NCBI RefSeq assembly: GCF_003363015.1 | Contig: NZ_QRAP01000001.1 | Location: forward strand, 996,499-1,060,498 | DNA from: Enterobacillus tribolii | Lineage (GTDB): Bacteria; Pseudomonadota; Gammaproteobacteria; Enterobacterales; Enterobacteriaceae | Reading direction: 5' to 3' | Length of the DNA: 64,000 bases | Shown: positions 1 to 10,158 of the stretch, in pieces | Position numbering within the stretch: the stretch's first letter is position 1 | How the letters are laid out: each line of letters begins with the position of its first letter | Program-made: the position numbers and the translations under genes | The notes under the pieces: model-generated | Seen by the model: the letters and a program-made list of their open reading frames with translations, nothing else | Databases searched by the model: none | Told to the model about the DNA's origin: nothing

Positions 1-675
1 GTTGAGCCGCGCCAGCGGATTAAGCACCGCACGATGCAGCAAATACAGCGCCATCAGGGTGATCAGCACGATAACAACCAGCGTTGCGCCCATGACAATC
101 ATGCGAAATTCAAATTGCTTCAGGCTGCCGCCCAAAACGTCATTCAGCGTTTTGTTGATATATTGATTGTATTCATCAACCTGCTTACCAAAATCATCCT
201 GCAACACCTGTACCGGCGCGCCGGTCAGCCAATTCAGATCGCCCCGTTGCAGATAGGGGATCGCGTCGTGCATCATCTGACTGAGTTTGGCGTAGGCAAC
301 TTTGGTCTCTTCTGTGTGTCTACGCCCTTCATCCTTTACGCGGGGAATGGCGCTAAACCGGGCAAATGCCTGGTCGGACTTATCCAGATTGCCGCGAACT
401 TCCCCCAGAATTTTATTTAACTGCTCTTCGGGGGCATTCATGGCTATACGAGCGACGGCACGGTTAATGCCGTCACGGATCATGAGCAAATACGCCCAGC
501 TCTGATTCAGCGATTCCCGCTGGGCGTTATAATTGACAAGATTGTTGACGCTCACTTTGTCCGACTGCTGCGTCAAAAAAGATCCGCCGGTAGAAAGCAG
601 CTGCAGAGCGCAATACAGCAACAGCAGCAACGTTACGCTGATCGAAATGCGGATCTTGCTTAGCATGTTAATCAC
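1..675 (-). CDS. Methyl-accepting chemotaxis protein, N-terminal part (runs off left edge)
   Basis: Second receptor of a two-receptor transcription unit. The minus-strand frame is open from 675 to the window edge and gives about 225 residues: a first membrane segment near residues 10-30, a periplasmic four-helix-type sensing domain, a second membrane segment and the first residues of a HAMP linker (ends ...AVLNPLARLN). The signalling domain lies outside the window. I chose the GTG at 675 because an AAGGAG ribosome site sits six bases before it; an ATG at 666 (protein MLSKIRIS...) is the alternative. It follows the complete receptor by 114 bases and probably shares its FliA promoter. Ligand unknown. 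Confidence 0.9.
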   Translation of the reverse strand, partial: MINMLSKIRISISVTLLLLLYCALQLLSTGGSFLTQQSDKVSVNNLVNYNAQRESLNQSWAYLLMIRDGINRAVARIAMNAPEEQLNKILGEVRGNLDKSDQAFARFSAIPRVKDEGRRHTEETKVAYAKLSQMMHDAIPYLQRGDLNWLTGAPVQVLQDDFGKQVDEYNQYINKTLNDVLGGSLKQFEFRMIVMGATLVVIVLITLMALYLLHRAVLNPLARLN

Positions 676-716
676 GTTAATCTCCTTATCACCCGCCCGG
701 ATTTCATGGTTTGCAA

Positions 717-743
717 TGTTCGCCGCAACGCATGCGGCGAACA
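717..743 (-). repeat. Perfect 11-bp inverted repeat between the two receptor genes
   Basis: TGTTCGCCGCA, a five-base loop and TGCGGCGAACA form an uninterrupted hairpin in the 114-base gap between the two receptors. No T-run follows on either strand, so it is not a classical terminator. It could stabilise the upstream message or lower expression of the second receptor (inference). Confidence 0.6.
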
Positions 744-789
744 TCGGGTTCCTCCGGTTATGCCTGATGCAGGCTGTGCATGACGCTGA

Positions 790-2478
790 TCAGAATGTCT
801 CCCAGTTATCCGCGCCTTCTGCGGCCGCCACCTTCCGGCGGCTGGCGGAAGGCGCTTCTGCCGGGGCTTTCGCCGCCTGGCTGCGCGTGTCGGCAATGGC
901 TAACGGCGTTTCCTGCGCCAGCCGGAATACAGAAACGGAATTAATCAGGTGACTGGCCTGCTCCTCCAGAGAAACAGCGGCAGCGGCGGACTCTTCCACC
1001 AGCGCGGCGTTCTGCTGCGTAACACGGTCCATCTCCGCCACGGCCTGGCCGACCTGATCGATTCCCCGGCTCTGTTCATCCGACGCCGACGCAATTTCAC
1101 CCATGATGTCGGTAACGCGGGTAACGGCATTGACGATGTCGCTCATCGTATTCCCGGCGCTTTCCACCAGCGCGGAACCCGTATCCACGCGGCTGACGGA
1201 ATCCTCAATCAACCCTTTGATTTCTTTGGCCGCCTGCGCGCTGCGCTGGGCCAGGCTGCGCACTTCGCCTGCCACGACGGCGAAACCACGCCCCTGCTCT
1301 CCGGCACGGGCGGCTTCCACCGCGGCGTTCAGGGCAAGAATGTTGGTCTGGAAGGCGATGCCGTCGATTACGCTGGTGATGTCGGCGATCTTCTGCGAAC
1401 TGCCGGCGATGTCATGCATTGTTTTCACCACGTTCGCCACCACATCGCCGCCTTTTTGCGCGGTTTCGGAAGCGTTTTGCGCCAGTTGGCTGGCCTGGCG
1501 GGCGTTTTCTGCGTTCTGCTTCACGGTGGCGGTCAACTGCTCCATACTGGCGGCGGTTTCTTCCAGCGAGGCGGCCTGCTCTTCGGTGCGTGAAGAAAGG
1601 TTATTGTTTCCGGCGGAGATCTCTCCCACGCTCTGATAGATGGTGTCGGCCCCTTTACGTACGTCGCCGACGGTACGTACCAGCTCCGCCTGCATATGCT
1701 GCACGGCGCCGGCCAGTTGCCCCATTTCGTTCGAGCCTTCACCGGCGAGCTTCTGGGTCAGGTTGCCGTTGGCGATTTCGTTGAGGTGAGAATTGATACG
1801 ACGCAGCGGATGGATCAGCGTCTTATGAATGCCGCCCCATACGACGAGCAGAATCACAATGATCGCCGCCACGCCGGCTCCCATCGTGATCAGGGAAGAA
1901 CGGTATGCATCGCCATTTTCGGCGACGATTTGATCGTAACGCGCGTCAACCCGGCGCTGATAGTCGATAAACGCCTTTTCAAACGCGGACTGGAAATCCT
2001 GGGTCGGCTGCTCGAAGAACTGTTGGATCTGACCTTGCTCCATCAAAACGATCAGTTCCGCCAGGGCATCGTGAAAGACTTTATACCGTTGGCTCAGTTC
2101 ACTATCGGCGTTCATCGGAAAGCCATCGATCTCCGGCCCGTTTTCAAAATTGTCCCACTGCCTTTCCGCGGTTTTGATCGCGAAGCGGATCTGCTCCAGC
2201 AACTCCTTCACCGTCGGGCCGGCGCCCATATTGTTGGCATCCATCATGTAACGCATTCCCGCCCGGTTCAGGGTATTGCGGGTTTGCAACAGCGCAGTCC
2301 AGCTGTCGGTTAACGTTTGCTGTCTTTGCCGGATTTGCTGCAAAACTGAAAGGTTATCTTTGTCATGAGTCAGTGCGTTAAAGAAGATGCTGCCCGAAGC
2401 CAGCTGCATCAACGCAAACAGCCCCAGTACTAGTATCAGGCTGGTCGTGACTTTTATACGATATAAGCGCTTTAACAT
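790..2478 (-). CDS. Methyl-accepting chemotaxis protein, Tsr/Tar type
   Basis: Transmembrane chemoreceptor that controls CheA through CheW at the cell pole. With the ATG at 2478 it is 562 residues, close to Tsr (551), and begins [10 protein letters not shown] like Tsr. Membrane segments lie near residues 11-31 and 196-216; between them is a periplasmic four-helix domain. A HAMP domain and methylation helices follow, with the highly conserved hairpin tip ([20 protein letters not shown]) near residue 385. The C-terminus is NWETF, the CheR/CheB docking pentapeptide, so this is a high-abundance-type receptor. An in-frame extension to 2538 exists but would cover the FliA promoter, so I reject it. 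Ligand cannot be read from sequence. Confidence 0.93.
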   Translation of the reverse strand: MLKRLYRIKVTTSLILVLGLFALMQLASGSIFFNALTHDKDNLSVLQQIRQRQQTLTDSWTALLQTRNTLNRAGMRYMMDANNMGAGPTVKELLEQIRFAIKTAERQWDNFENGPEIDGFPMNADSELSQRYKVFHDALAELIVLMEQGQIQQFFEQPTQDFQSAFEKAFIDYQRRVDARYDQIVAENGDAYRSSLITMGAGVAAIIVILLVVWGGIHKTLIHPLRRINSHLNEIANGNLTQKLAGEGSNEMGQLAGAVQHMQAELVRTVGDVRKGADTIYQSVGEISAGNNNLSSRTEEQAASLEETAASMEQLTATVKQNAENARQASQLAQNASETAQKGGDVVANVVKTMHDIAGSSQKIADITSVIDGIAFQTNILALNAAVEAARAGEQGRGFAVVAGEVRSLAQRSAQAAKEIKGLIEDSVSRVDTGSALVESAGNTMSDIVNAVTRVTDIMGEIASASDEQSRGIDQVGQAVAEMDRVTQQNAALVEESAAAAVSLEEQASHLINSVSVFRLAQETPLAIADTRSQAAKAPAEAPSASRRKVAAAEGADNWETF

Positions 2479-2528
2479 AGTTTTTCTATTCCACAAGGAT
2501 CGTTGATTAATGCCTTTGCCCGTAATGT

Positions 2529-2555
2529 GTATCGGCACTCATATGGGAAACTTTA
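2529..2555 (-). promoter_or_regulatory. FliA (sigma-28) class 3 flagellar promoter for the receptor genes
   Basis: On the minus strand the sequence reads TAAAGTTT, 11 bases, GCCGATAC, one base from the sigma-28 consensus TAAAGTTT-N11-GCCGATAA. It lies about 50 bases before the receptor start at 2478, so transcription would begin near 2521. This places both receptors in the late flagellar regulon, partly independent of the motA-cheW operon upstream. Confidence 0.88.
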
Positions 2556-2656
2556 GTCAGGGTTAAGAAATTTCTTAGCACAGAGAGGCGGGCTGTCTGC
2601 TACGAATGGGGTATGCGAAAAGTTATGGATTTCATCACGTTCCCGCGGCGGGAAAC

Positions 2657-2676
2657 CGCGGGCCTGATGGCCCGCG
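2657..2676 (-). terminator. Hairpin after cheW
   Basis: CGCGGGCC-TGAT-GGCCCGCG lies 12-31 bases past the cheW stop. The stem is strong but the following T content is poor, so it may be an attenuator or 3' stabiliser that separates the cheA-cheW message from the receptor genes. Confidence 0.5.
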
Positions 2677-2687
2677 AGACATCGTTT

Positions 2688-3182
2688 TTAGCTTGCCATG
2701 GCGTCAACCAATGCCATCTCTTCGCTGCTGAGCAGCTTCTCGATATCCACCAGAATCAGCATGCGTTCACCCAGTGAACCCAGGCCGGTCAGATATTCGG
2801 TGGAAAGCGTTACGGTAAACTCCGGCGCGGGACGGATTTGATCAACGTTGAGGGACAATACGTCCGACACGCCGTCCACCACGATCCCTACCACCCGGCT
2901 CTGAAGATTCAGCACGATAACCACGGTATTCTCATCATAGGTGACGCTTTGCTGAGAGAACTTTATCCGCAGGTCAATGATCGGCACGATTACGCCGCGC
3001 AGGTTGGTGACGCCTTTGATGAACTCCGGGGTATTGGCAATGCGCGTCACTTTGTCGTAACCGCGGATCTCCTGCACCTTGAGAATATCAATGCCATACT
3101 CTTCCTCACCCAGGGTGAAAACCAGAAACTCCTGGCCCACCGTCTCCGCCGCCATTTTTGATATATTGGTCAGCCCCGTCAT
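2688..3182 (-). CDS. cheW: Chemotaxis coupling protein CheW
   Basis: Scaffold that joins chemoreceptors to the CheA kinase in the polar array. It is 164 residues and nearly collinear with E. coli CheW (167): MTGLTN start, then the conserved blocks [31 protein letters not shown] and [18 protein letters not shown]. The whole protein is one SH3-like CheW domain. I use the ATG at 3182 (GGGAG eight bases upstream), which matches the family; a GTG/ATG extension to 3197 is in frame but unnecessary. It is the last gene of motA-motB-cheA-cheW, 32 bases after cheA. Confidence 0.97.
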   Translation of the reverse strand: MTGLTNISKMAAETVGQEFLVFTLGEEEYGIDILKVQEIRGYDKVTRIANTPEFIKGVTNLRGVIVPIIDLRIKFSQQSVTYDENTVVIVLNLQSRVVGIVVDGVSDVLSLNVDQIRPAPEFTVTLSTEYLTGLGSLGERMLILVDIEKLLSSEEMALVDAMAS

Positions 3183-3214
3183 TGCTGTCACTCCCACTCT
3201 TTACTTGTTAATTA

Positions 3215-5197
3215 TCAGGCTGCCGCGCAGCCGGGATGTTTGTCGCGGTACAGCGCCGGTAATGCCGCCACATCGACGATCAGCGCCACACTGCCATCGC
3301 CGAGGATCGTGGCGGCTGAAATGCCCGGCACCTTGCGGTAATTCGTTTCCAGATTTTTTACGACCACCTGATGCTGCCCCATCAGTTGATCAACCAGCAG
3401 GGCGTAACGTCTTCCGCCGTTCTGCACGATCACCACGATGCCGCCGGTCGCGTCCGTTCTGGCGCCCGCCACGTCGAACACGCGGTAAAGTTCCACCAGC
3501 GGCAGGTACTCCCCGCGCACCTGCAGCACCCGCTCGTCGCCGGCCAGCAGGTACAGGTCATCCGCCTGCGGTTGCAGCGACTCCATCACCGCATTCAGCG
3601 GCAGAATGAAGACGTCTTCGCCCACCCGCACCGACATGCCGTCCAGGATCGCCAGCGTCAGCGGCAGCGCGATGCGCACGCAGGTCCCCTTGCCAACAGC
3701 GGAGCGGATTTCAACATGTCCGCCCATTTCCTGGATGTTTCGTTTCACTACGTCCATACCGACGCCGCGGCCCGACACATCCGTCACCTGCTCGGCGGTA
3801 GAAAAGCCCGGCGCCATGATGAGCATGTTGATCTCTTCATCGCTCATGCCTTCATGGACGTTAAGCCCCTGCGAGCGTGCCTTGGCGAGGATCTTTTCCC
3901 GGTTCAGCCCGGCGCCGTCGTCCCGCACGTCGATATAAATATTGCCGCCCTGATGTTCAGCGGAAAGCGTCAGGCGCCCGGTTTCCTCCTTCCCGGCCTC
4001 GCGCCGCACCTGCGGCGACTCAATGCCGTGGTCAAGGCTGTTACGCACCAGGTGCGTCAGCGGGTCGATGATGCGTTCAATCAGGCTTTTATCCAGTTCG
4101 GTGGAGCTGCCTTCCAGCACCAGCTCCACCTGCTTATCCAGTTTGCCCGCCAGGTCGCGAACCAGGCGCGGAAAGCGGTTAAACACATACTCCATCGGCA
4201 TCATACGGATGGACATGATGGATTCCTGCAGATCGCGCGCACTGCGCTCAAGCTGACCGATGCTGTTGAGCAAATCGCCGTGTTCGGCCGAGTCCAGCTC
4301 ACCGGAGCGCTGCGCCACCATCGACTGCGTGATGACCAGTTCGCCGACCAGGTTGACCAGTTGCTCCACCTTCTCTACCGCCACGCGGATGCTGCTGTTT
4401 TCCGTGCTTTTCGCCGGCCGCTGATGAAGCTCGTGCCCCGGCGCCTTCGCCGGCGGCGCAGCGACAGGCGCAGGCGGTGCGGAGGGCGCAGCCTGCGGCG
4501 TCGGCACGGCGTCGGCGGATGCCGTAATGTCGATTTGCTCCGGCTCAATCACGAAGCAGAGCACCGCTTTGATGTCGTCCGGCGGGGCGCTGGTCTGAAG
4601 GGTTACGTCCAGGCTGTCCGGCTGCGGCGAACCGGAGGCGATGACGTTGCCCAGATGCTTCAGTTCCTCCAGCAGCAGCGGAGCCTCCCCCGTCTTCAGG
4701 CGGCTGATGGTCAGGTGAAGCACGGCGTCTCCCGCCGGCGTCGCGGGCGCAGCCACGGCAACCGCCGCGGCAGGCGTTTCCTGCGCTGCCGGTTGTTCCC
4801 CCTGGCTGGCCTCCAGCGCCAGTTGCCTCAGCGCCTGGCAAATGTATTCGAAGCTGGCGTTATCCGGCTCCCCGGCCGATTTATAGGCGTCGAGCTGATC
4901 CTGCATAATATCTTTGGCTTCCAGAAACAGGTTGATGATGTCAGTGCTGAGCCACAGCTCATGGCGGCGCGCACTGTCGAGCAGGTTTTCCAGTAAATGG
5001 GTGGTTTCCTGCAACACCGTAAAGCCGAACGTTGCCGCGCCGCCTTTAATGGAGTGCGCGGCGCGAAAAATCGCGTTCAGTTGTTCGTTGTCCGGCTGCA
5101 TGGGGTCGAGCGCCAGCAGGTGTTGCTCCATATCCGCCAGCAGCTCATCCGCTTCATCAAAAAAGGTTTGATAAAACGCACTAATATCCATCGTCAC
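3215..5197 (-). CDS. cheA: Chemotaxis sensor histidine kinase CheA
   Basis: Histidine kinase that phosphorylates CheY and CheB in response to receptor state. It is 660 residues with the standard order: Hpt domain with His48 in AAHSIKGG, a P2 CheY/CheB-binding domain, an Ala/Pro-rich linker, the P3 dimerisation helices, an ATPase domain with an N box (HLVRNSLDHGIE) and G boxes (DDGAG, GRGVGMDVV, GKGT), and a C-terminal CheW-like domain. The GTG start at 5197 has GAGGTG before it and gives MTMDIS, matching E. coli MSMDIS. It lies 13 bases after motB. The E. coli short form (internal start) was not verified. Confidence 0.97.
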   Translation of the reverse strand: MTMDISAFYQTFFDEADELLADMEQHLLALDPMQPDNEQLNAIFRAAHSIKGGAATFGFTVLQETTHLLENLLDSARRHELWLSTDIINLFLEAKDIMQDQLDAYKSAGEPDNASFEYICQALRQLALEASQGEQPAAQETPAAAVAVAAPATPAGDAVLHLTISRLKTGEAPLLLEELKHLGNVIASGSPQPDSLDVTLQTSAPPDDIKAVLCFVIEPEQIDITASADAVPTPQAAPSAPPAPVAAPPAKAPGHELHQRPAKSTENSSIRVAVEKVEQLVNLVGELVITQSMVAQRSGELDSAEHGDLLNSIGQLERSARDLQESIMSIRMMPMEYVFNRFPRLVRDLAGKLDKQVELVLEGSSTELDKSLIERIIDPLTHLVRNSLDHGIESPQVRREAGKEETGRLTLSAEHQGGNIYIDVRDDGAGLNREKILAKARSQGLNVHEGMSDEEINMLIMAPGFSTAEQVTDVSGRGVGMDVVKRNIQEMGGHVEIRSAVGKGTCVRIALPLTLAILDGMSVRVGEDVFILPLNAVMESLQPQADDLYLLAGDERVLQVRGEYLPLVELYRVFDVAGARTDATGGIVVIVQNGGRRYALLVDQLMGQHQVVVKNLETNYRKVPGISAATILGDGSVALIVDVAALPALYRDKHPGCAAA

Positions 5198-5210
5198 AAA
5201 ATCACCTCGC

Positions 5211-6143
5211 TTATTGTTCTGTCGGCCCGTCCGGTGCGGGAGACGGTGGCGTCACCGTGGCGGGCAATTCCTCCGGCGAGTTAATGTCCTGCGCCTGACT
5301 TTCCGCATTTTCCCGTTCTATATCGATTTGCGTCTGACGGTTAAGCACCAGCAGGCTGATGCGGCGGTTTACCGCAGCGTCGCTTACATGAGTTTTCAGG
5401 TTCATGGTGTCCGCCATACCGACCACACGCAGCACCTTCCCCTCCGCCAGACCACCGGCGATCAGCTCACGACGCGATGAGTTGGCCCGATCGGCGGACA
5501 GTTCCCAGTTGCTGTAACCGCGCTCGCCGCTGGCGTACGGTAAGTCGTCGGTATGGCCGGAAAGGCTGATTTTATTCGGCAGATCGTTGAGGATCGGCGC
5601 AATAGCGCGCAGGATGTCGCGCATATACGGCTCAACGATGGCGCTGCCGTTCTGAAACATCGGCCGGTTTTGGCTGTCGATAATCTGAATGCGCAACCCT
5701 TCCGGCGTCATTTCGATCAGCAGATGCGGCCGCAACGCCTTCAGACGGGGGTCGCGTTCGATAAGCTGATCAAGGTTTTCACGCAGTTTTTTCAGACGGG
5801 CGCGATCCTCACGCGCCAGGCGCGCCCTCTCGGACATGACTGACTTTTCCACTTCACCCAGCCTTTCCATCGGGTTCGCCCCACCACCGGGAATGACGCT
5901 GCTGCTGGCGCCGGAGCGATCGCCGCCGGTCAGCGCCGTTCTCAGCGGCGTACGGAAATATTCGGCAATTTGCGTCAGTTCCTGCGGGCTGGAGATCGAC
6001 AGCAGCCACATCACCAGGAAAAACGCCATCATTGCCGTCATAAAGTCGGCATACGCGATTTTCCAGGAACCGCCGTGGTGCCCGTGTCCGTGCCCACCGC
6101 GACGTTTTTTGATCAGGACCAGCGGATGATTGCCTGACTTCAT
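5211..6143 (-). CDS. motB: Flagellar motor stator protein MotB
   Basis: Peptidoglycan-anchored half of the proton-driven stator. It is 310 residues: a basic, His/Gly-rich N-terminus, a single membrane segment near residues 28-49 with the proton-binding aspartate in [18 protein letters not shown], a plug/linker, and a C-terminal OmpA-like domain with the [10 protein letters not shown] and NWELSADRA motifs. It overlaps motA by four bases, so the two are translationally coupled. The acidic and proline-rich tail past the OmpA domain is common in enterobacterial MotB. Confidence 0.97.
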   Translation of the reverse strand: MKSGNHPLVLIKKRRGGHGHGHHGGSWKIAYADFMTAMMAFFLVMWLLSISSPQELTQIAEYFRTPLRTALTGGDRSGASSSVIPGGGANPMERLGEVEKSVMSERARLAREDRARLKKLRENLDQLIERDPRLKALRPHLLIEMTPEGLRIQIIDSQNRPMFQNGSAIVEPYMRDILRAIAPILNDLPNKISLSGHTDDLPYASGERGYSNWELSADRANSSRRELIAGGLAEGKVLRVVGMADTMNLKTHVSDAAVNRRISLLVLNRQTQIDIERENAESQAQDINSPEELPATVTPPSPAPDGPTEQ

Positions 6144-7039
6144 GCTTCTTCTTCCGCTTCTTCGCGCGTTTCCTGTTCAACCGGACGTTTCACCATGCGA
6201 ACGTACTCCTCCAGCTCAATGAAAGAGGGGCGTTCCGTGGAATAAATGGTTTTACGACCGAACTCCACCGCAATCTGCGGCGCATAGCCGTTAAGGCTGG
6301 ATAACAGCGTCGACTTGATGCACTGCATCATCTTGACGCTCTCCGCGCTCTTCTGCCGCATCAGGCTGGCCAGCGGCATAATGAAGCCATAGGCCAGCAG
6401 GATCCCCAGAAACGTACCGACCATCGCATGCGCGATAAGAGCACCCAGTTCCGCAGCAGGACGATCGGCCGATGCCAGCGCGTGCACCACGCCCATTACG
6501 GCGGCTACGATGCCGAATGCCGGCAGCGAGTCGCCCACAGAAGCCAGCCCCGCGGCCGGCACTTCCGTTTCCTGCTCGAACGTTTCGATTTCTTCGTCCA
6601 TCAACGCTTCGATTTCAAACGCGTTCATGTTGCCGCTGATCATCAGCCGCATGTAATCGGTAGTGAATTCCACCAGATGCTTATCAGCCATAATGCGGGG
6701 ATAAGCGGAGAAAAGCGGGCTGTTGGCCGGATCTTCAATGTCAAACTCCAGCGCCAGCATGCCCTGCTGACGGCCTTTAGCCAGAAGCTGATACATCAGC
6801 CCCATCACGTCCATGTATAACGCTTTGGTATAACGGGAACCTTTGGCCAGGCGCGGTAACACCTTCAGCGTGGCCTTGATCGCTTTACCGTTGTTGCCGA
6901 CGATAAACGCGCCGATGCCAGCGCCACCGATAATCAGGAATTCCGCAGGCTGGTACAGGGCGCCCAGCTGCCCCCCGACAATCGCGTAACCGCCGAACAC
7001 GCTCAGCAACACCACGGCATATCCCAAAACAATCAGCAC
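6140..7039 (-). CDS. motA: Flagellar motor stator protein MotA
   Basis: Inner-membrane stator subunit that, with MotB, conducts protons and pushes on FliG. It is 299 residues (E. coli 295) and starts [10 protein letters not shown] like the family. Two N-terminal membrane segments, a large cytoplasmic loop with charged residues, and two C-terminal segments ([16 protein letters not shown], and the segment with [12 protein letters not shown]) are visible. It heads the motA-motB-cheA-cheW unit, 107 bases after flhC. Only a weak match to a FliA promoter is seen in that gap. Confidence 0.97.
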   Translation of the reverse strand: MLIVLGYAVVLLSVFGGYAIVGGQLGALYQPAEFLIIGGAGIGAFIVGNNGKAIKATLKVLPRLAKGSRYTKALYMDVMGLMYQLLAKGRQQGMLALEFDIEDPANSPLFSAYPRIMADKHLVEFTTDYMRLMISGNMNAFEIEALMDEEIETFEQETEVPAAGLASVGDSLPAFGIVAAVMGVVHALASADRPAAELGALIAHAMVGTFLGILLAYGFIMPLASLMRQKSAESVKMMQCIKSTLLSSLNGYAPQIAVEFGRKTIYSTERPSFIELEEYVRMVKRPVEQETREEAEEEA

Positions 7040-7120
7040 GTGAATTCCTCAATAATCAGCATATGAGTGGCTACGTGCCGCGAATCGGTGTTGTTATAGC
7101 AAATGCGCGTTAACAACAGC

Positions 7121-7139
7121 CGCCCGGACGAGCCGGGCG
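7121..7139 (-). terminator. Hairpin between flhC and motA
   Basis: CGCCCGG-N5-CCGGGCG in the 107-base gap downstream of flhC. It has no clear U-tract, so it may only partly separate the class 1 flhDC message from the motA operon. Confidence 0.5.
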
Positions 7140-7145
7140 TCGCTT

Positions 7146-7739
7146 TCAGCCCGATATCGCACCACGTGTTTCCCCTGCCCGTTGCAGCAGGTGTGGAAAG
7201 ATATCGGCAAGGTTGTCAGAAAGTTTACGTCTTTTTACCGCCCGCGAAGGGGGCTGACATAAACTGCACACGAAGTTGTGTGCCGGTTGATGGGCATAGG
7301 AAATGAACAGGCCTTCGCAGCAGGTGCAGACCGCCGGTTCCAGCATACCGCTATCGATAAAGCGGATGAGGGTCCAGGCCCGCGTCAGCGAGAGTAACGG
7401 CTCGGCGTTTTCTCCCTGGGGGCACTGTTCCAGATAAAGTTTATAGGCGGAAACCACGGCCTCCACGCCATGCAGATCGGTTGCCTGCCGCAAGAATGCA
7501 TACGCGTTGTAAAACATGGATGAGTGGACGTTTTGTTCCCAGGTCATGAACCAATCGGTGGAAAACGGCAGCATTCCTTTCGGCGGCGGGCTGCCGCGCA
7601 GCTCTTTGTAGAGCTTGATTAACCGCCCGCGGCTGAGCTGCGTCTCACTTTCCAGCATTTGTAACCTGGCCCCGAGAGAAATCAGTTCCATGGCCAGTTG
7701 AATATCCCGCGCTTCCCTGATGATGCTTCGTTCTGACAT
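7146..7739 (-). CDS. flhC: Flagellar transcriptional activator subunit FlhC
   Basis: FlhC joins FlhD in the FlhD4C2 master activator of class 2 flagellar promoters. The N-terminal 110 residues are almost the E. coli sequence ([40 protein letters not shown]). The zinc-binding cysteines are present as CTCC and CSLC. At 197 residues it is a few longer than E. coli (192) because of its C-terminus. I prefer the ATG at 7739 (GGGG six bases upstream); the ATG at 7742 overlaps the flhD stop as TGATG, which implies coupled translation either way. Confidence 0.96.
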   Translation of the reverse strand: MSERSIIREARDIQLAMELISLGARLQMLESETQLSRGRLIKLYKELRGSPPPKGMLPFSTDWFMTWEQNVHSSMFYNAYAFLRQATDLHGVEAVVSAYKLYLEQCPQGENAEPLLSLTRAWTLIRFIDSGMLEPAVCTCCEGLFISYAHQPAHNFVCSLCQPPSRAVKRRKLSDNLADIFPHLLQRAGETRGAISG

Positions 7740-7741
7740 CA

Positions 7742-8092
7742 TCAACCCCTCTTTTTGTCGCCGCTCTCGCTATATTGCGGGAGCTGCCTGAGCAACTTGC
7801 TGGCTAACAAAATTCCAGTATGGACCTGCTGTAAATCATCAACACGGGATTCTTTCGTTAGCAGTTGAATCGTTTGATATTCCGTAAACCGGAAATTACA
7901 TACTAGTTGGTTTGTCTCCGCCAGTTTAACCATTTGGGGCAAAGCAAGCTCCCCAATCATTGTTGCTACTTTTTCGTCAACACCCAGCCGGAACATTGCT
8001 GAAGCTTTTTCTTCATGAATTAAACGCTGTGCCAATAATAAATATGACAAATTAATGTCATATATGTGTTTAAGCGTGTCAGAGGTCGTCAT
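7742..8092 (-). CDS. flhD: Flagellar transcriptional activator subunit FlhD
   Basis: DNA-binding partner of FlhC and the top of the flagellar hierarchy. It is 116 residues, matching the long E. coli form, with the conserved stretches [16 protein letters not shown] and RLGVDEKVA. It is preceded by a long AT-rich regulatory region with a CRP site, as expected for a promoter that integrates many signals. Its stop overlaps the flhC start. Confidence 0.97.
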   Translation of the reverse strand: MTTSDTLKHIYDINLSYLLLAQRLIHEEKASAMFRLGVDEKVATMIGELALPQMVKLAETNQLVCNFRFTEYQTIQLLTKESRVDDLQQVHTGILLASKLLRQLPQYSESGDKKRG

Positions 8093-8324
8093 TATTTCAT
8101 CCTAATTAGCTTAGTAAACGCCGCTTATATTGGCGGCGTTTTATCTTGCTATGGAGTCGGACATATAACGTTTAGCATTGATAATGCTACATATGACTGG
8201 CAGAGGTTCTCCGCCTTATGCTTCCATGCCATCTTCAACAATAGAGATAATTCCTAATATTGTGTAACAATACCCTTTAATCAACCACCTACACAATCTA
8301 ATCGCGTACGTGAATTGGGGATTA

Positions 8325-8340
8325 TGTGATCTAAATCACA
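8325..8340 (-). promoter_or_regulatory. CRP-cAMP binding site upstream of flhD
   Basis: TGTGATCTAAATCACA matches the CRP consensus TGTGA-N6-TCACA exactly. It is centred about 240 bases before the flhD ATG. In E. coli, CRP activates flhDC from about 70 bases upstream of a transcription start that itself lies about 200 bases before flhD, so the geometry agrees. Confidence 0.8.
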
Positions 8341-8386
8341 AAATTGCAAGCTATTTGCTTTCTATTCAACCGCCGAAAAAACATTA

Positions 8387-8414
8387 ATTTAACTTATCTG
8401 TCTTTAAGTTAAAT
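8387..8414. repeat. Perfect 10-bp inverted repeat upstream of flhD
   Basis: ATTTAACTTA, eight bases, TAAGTTAAAT. It lies about 47 bases beyond the CRP site, away from flhD. An AT-rich symmetrical site in this place could be an operator, but the regulator cannot be named from sequence. Confidence 0.5.
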
Positions 8415-8961
8415 CACTTCGTTAATTATTTTTTCTTTTCTTCTTTCAATAATCATACAGATTGGAATGTATTATTACCATGGCAATTATTTATTTATAA
8501 ATGGCAATAAATCCCGCTATTACACAAACTTTCAAAATATAAATCCGGTTTTTTTTGATTGCATATATCAAAACTAAAGTTCCCTTTCCTCTCATTTCCC
8601 TTAACGGCACAAACGTTAAATAAAAAATCATTAAAAAATTATCTATGGCAATAAGGCAAAATTTAACCAATGTCACCCTGGCAATGGAAAAAACGTCTCA
8701 TCCATTATTAATTAATGCTTGACATGCTTACATTCTCTAAGTTAGAGGCCTAAGATGAATCAATTATAAATATTTATTTACCACTTCACATTGGAAATAG
8801 TTCACTAAATAATGCTAATTATCGCTTATATTTTGAGCTAAATTTCAACCATATCAACGCAAAGGGAGAGATAAATCGTGCCCTTTTCCGGCGGTCATTA
8901 CCCCCATGACAACAAAATTCGCTACTCTATCTGATATCCGGATAGCTGCAGGAGCTTCGTT

Positions 8962-10116
8962 ATGTTCAACTTTGACTATTACAACCCGACACGCATCCTC
9001 TTCGGCGGTGAACGCATTGCCGACGTCGGCAAACACATCCCTGAAGATGCACGCGTGTTGATCACCTACGGCGGCGGCAGCGCCAAAAAATACGGAACGC
9101 TGGAGGAGGTGAAAAAGGCTCTCGCCCCGCGCGATGTGCTGGAATTCGGCGGTATCGAAGCGAATCCCCGTCTTGATACGCTGCTGGGTGCGGCGCGGCT
9201 GGCAAAAGAAAAGCAGGTGGATTTTCTGCTGGCGGTGGGCGGAGGTTCGGTGATCGACGGAACGAAATTTATCGCCGCTGCCGCCCACTACTCCGGTGAT
9301 GCCTGGAAAATGTGGACGGACAAATTATCGCCCGAACGGGTGCTTCCTCTCGGGTGCGTACTGACGCTGCCCGCCACCGGCTCAGAGATGAACGCCACCG
9401 CTGTCGTCAGCAACCCCGCGCGGGCGGCGAAAGTAGGCTACAAACACCCGTCACTGTTCCCCCGCTTCGCCGTACTGGACCCGCACAAGTCTTTCACGCT
9501 TCCGCCGCGGCAGATTGCCAACGGCGTCGTGGATGCGTTTGTTCACGTCACAGAACAATATTTGACCTATCCCGTTTATGGCAAAGTTCAGGACCGCTTC
9601 GCGGAGGGGCTGCTGCTGACGCTGGTGGAAGAAGGTCCGCTCACGCTCACGGAGCCGGAAAACTACGACGCGCGGGCCAGCGTAATGTGGGCCGCAACGC
9701 TGGCGCTTAACGGCCTGATCGGCGCCGGCGTTCCACAGGATTGGGCGACGCACCGCATCGGCCACCAGCTTACCGCGCTCTATAACCTGGACCACGCCCA
9801 AACGCTGGCGGTGCTGCTTCCTTCAGTATTGCAGGTGCAAAAAGCCGACAAGCAGCTCAAGCTGGCGCAGTTTGCCGAACGCGTCTGGGGCATCCGCGAC
9901 GGTAACGAAGAACAAAAGGCGCAAGCCGCCATCGGGAAAACCCGCGACTTTTTTGAAGACATGGGGCTGAAGACCCGTCTCAGCGCTTACGGCATCGCCG
10001 AAGACGCTATTGATAAAGTCCTGGATAACCTGGAGCGCCTTGGCGTGCTGCCGCTGGGCGAACGCGGCGACATCGACAAAACCGCCGCCCGGCGGATTCT
10101 CAGCATGAGCTATTAA
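8962..10116 (+). CDS. yqhD: Iron-containing alcohol dehydrogenase, YqhD-type aldehyde reductase
   Basis: NADPH-dependent reductase that in E. coli removes short-chain and lipid-peroxidation aldehydes. It is 384 residues (YqhD 387) and alignable throughout: TRILFGG start, the GGGS cofactor loop (LLAVGGGSVIDGTKFIAAAA), PATGSEMNA, and all four family metal ligands (Asp and His in VVDAFVH; two His in GHQLTALYNLDHAQ). A short ribosome site (AGGAG) precedes the ATG. The E. coli gene sits elsewhere, next to yqhC, so this location is different. No AraC regulator is adjacent here. Confidence 0.92.
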   Translation: MFNFDYYNPTRILFGGERIADVGKHIPEDARVLITYGGGSAKKYGTLEEVKKALAPRDVLEFGGIEANPRLDTLLGAARLAKEKQVDFLLAVGGGSVIDGTKFIAAAAHYSGDAWKMWTDKLSPERVLPLGCVLTLPATGSEMNATAVVSNPARAAKVGYKHPSLFPRFAVLDPHKSFTLPPRQIANGVVDAFVHVTEQYLTYPVYGKVQDRFAEGLLLTLVEEGPLTLTEPENYDARASVMWAATLALNGLIGAGVPQDWATHRIGHQLTALYNLDHAQTLAVLLPSVLQVQKADKQLKLAQFAERVWGIRDGNEEQKAQAAIGKTRDFFEDMGLKTRLSAYGIAEDAIDKVLDNLERLGVLPLGERGDIDKTAARRILSMSY

Positions 10117-10124
10117 TGCGGTTA

Positions 10125-10158
10125 CCGCGGGGTGAACGCCGAAGCCCCGCGGCTTAAT
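10125..10158 (+). terminator. Terminator after the yqhD-type gene
   Basis: CCGCGGGG, a 12-base loop and CCCCGCGG followed by CTTAATTA, beginning nine bases after the stop. The U-tract is short, so strength is uncertain. The rest of the gap to 10449 shows no gene. Confidence 0.6.

Larger units (their letters stand above)
8093..8961. promoter_or_regulatory. Long AT-rich divergent control region between flhD and the yqhD-type gene
   Basis: About 870 bases with no convincing gene. It is much AT-richer than its flanks, typical of H-NS-bound flhDC upstream regions. It holds a CRP site at 8325-8340 and a perfect inverted repeat at 8387-8414. A 61-codon frame at 8491-8676 has no family resemblance and I do not call it. 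Confidence 0.75.

Noticed and set aside
3371..4996. A 541-codon plus-strand frame opposite cheA
   Set aside because: It is a shadow of a GC-rich gene: rich in His, Arg, Gln and low-complexity stretches, with no ribosome site, and cheA is certain on the other strand.
7080..7110. FliA promoter for motA
   Set aside because: The best match on the minus strand (GCGCATTT, N11, ACCGATTC) departs from consensus at too many positions to call.
8491..8676. 61-codon minus-strand frame upstream of flhD
   Set aside because: Lies in AT-rich regulatory DNA, no convincing ribosome site and no family resemblance.
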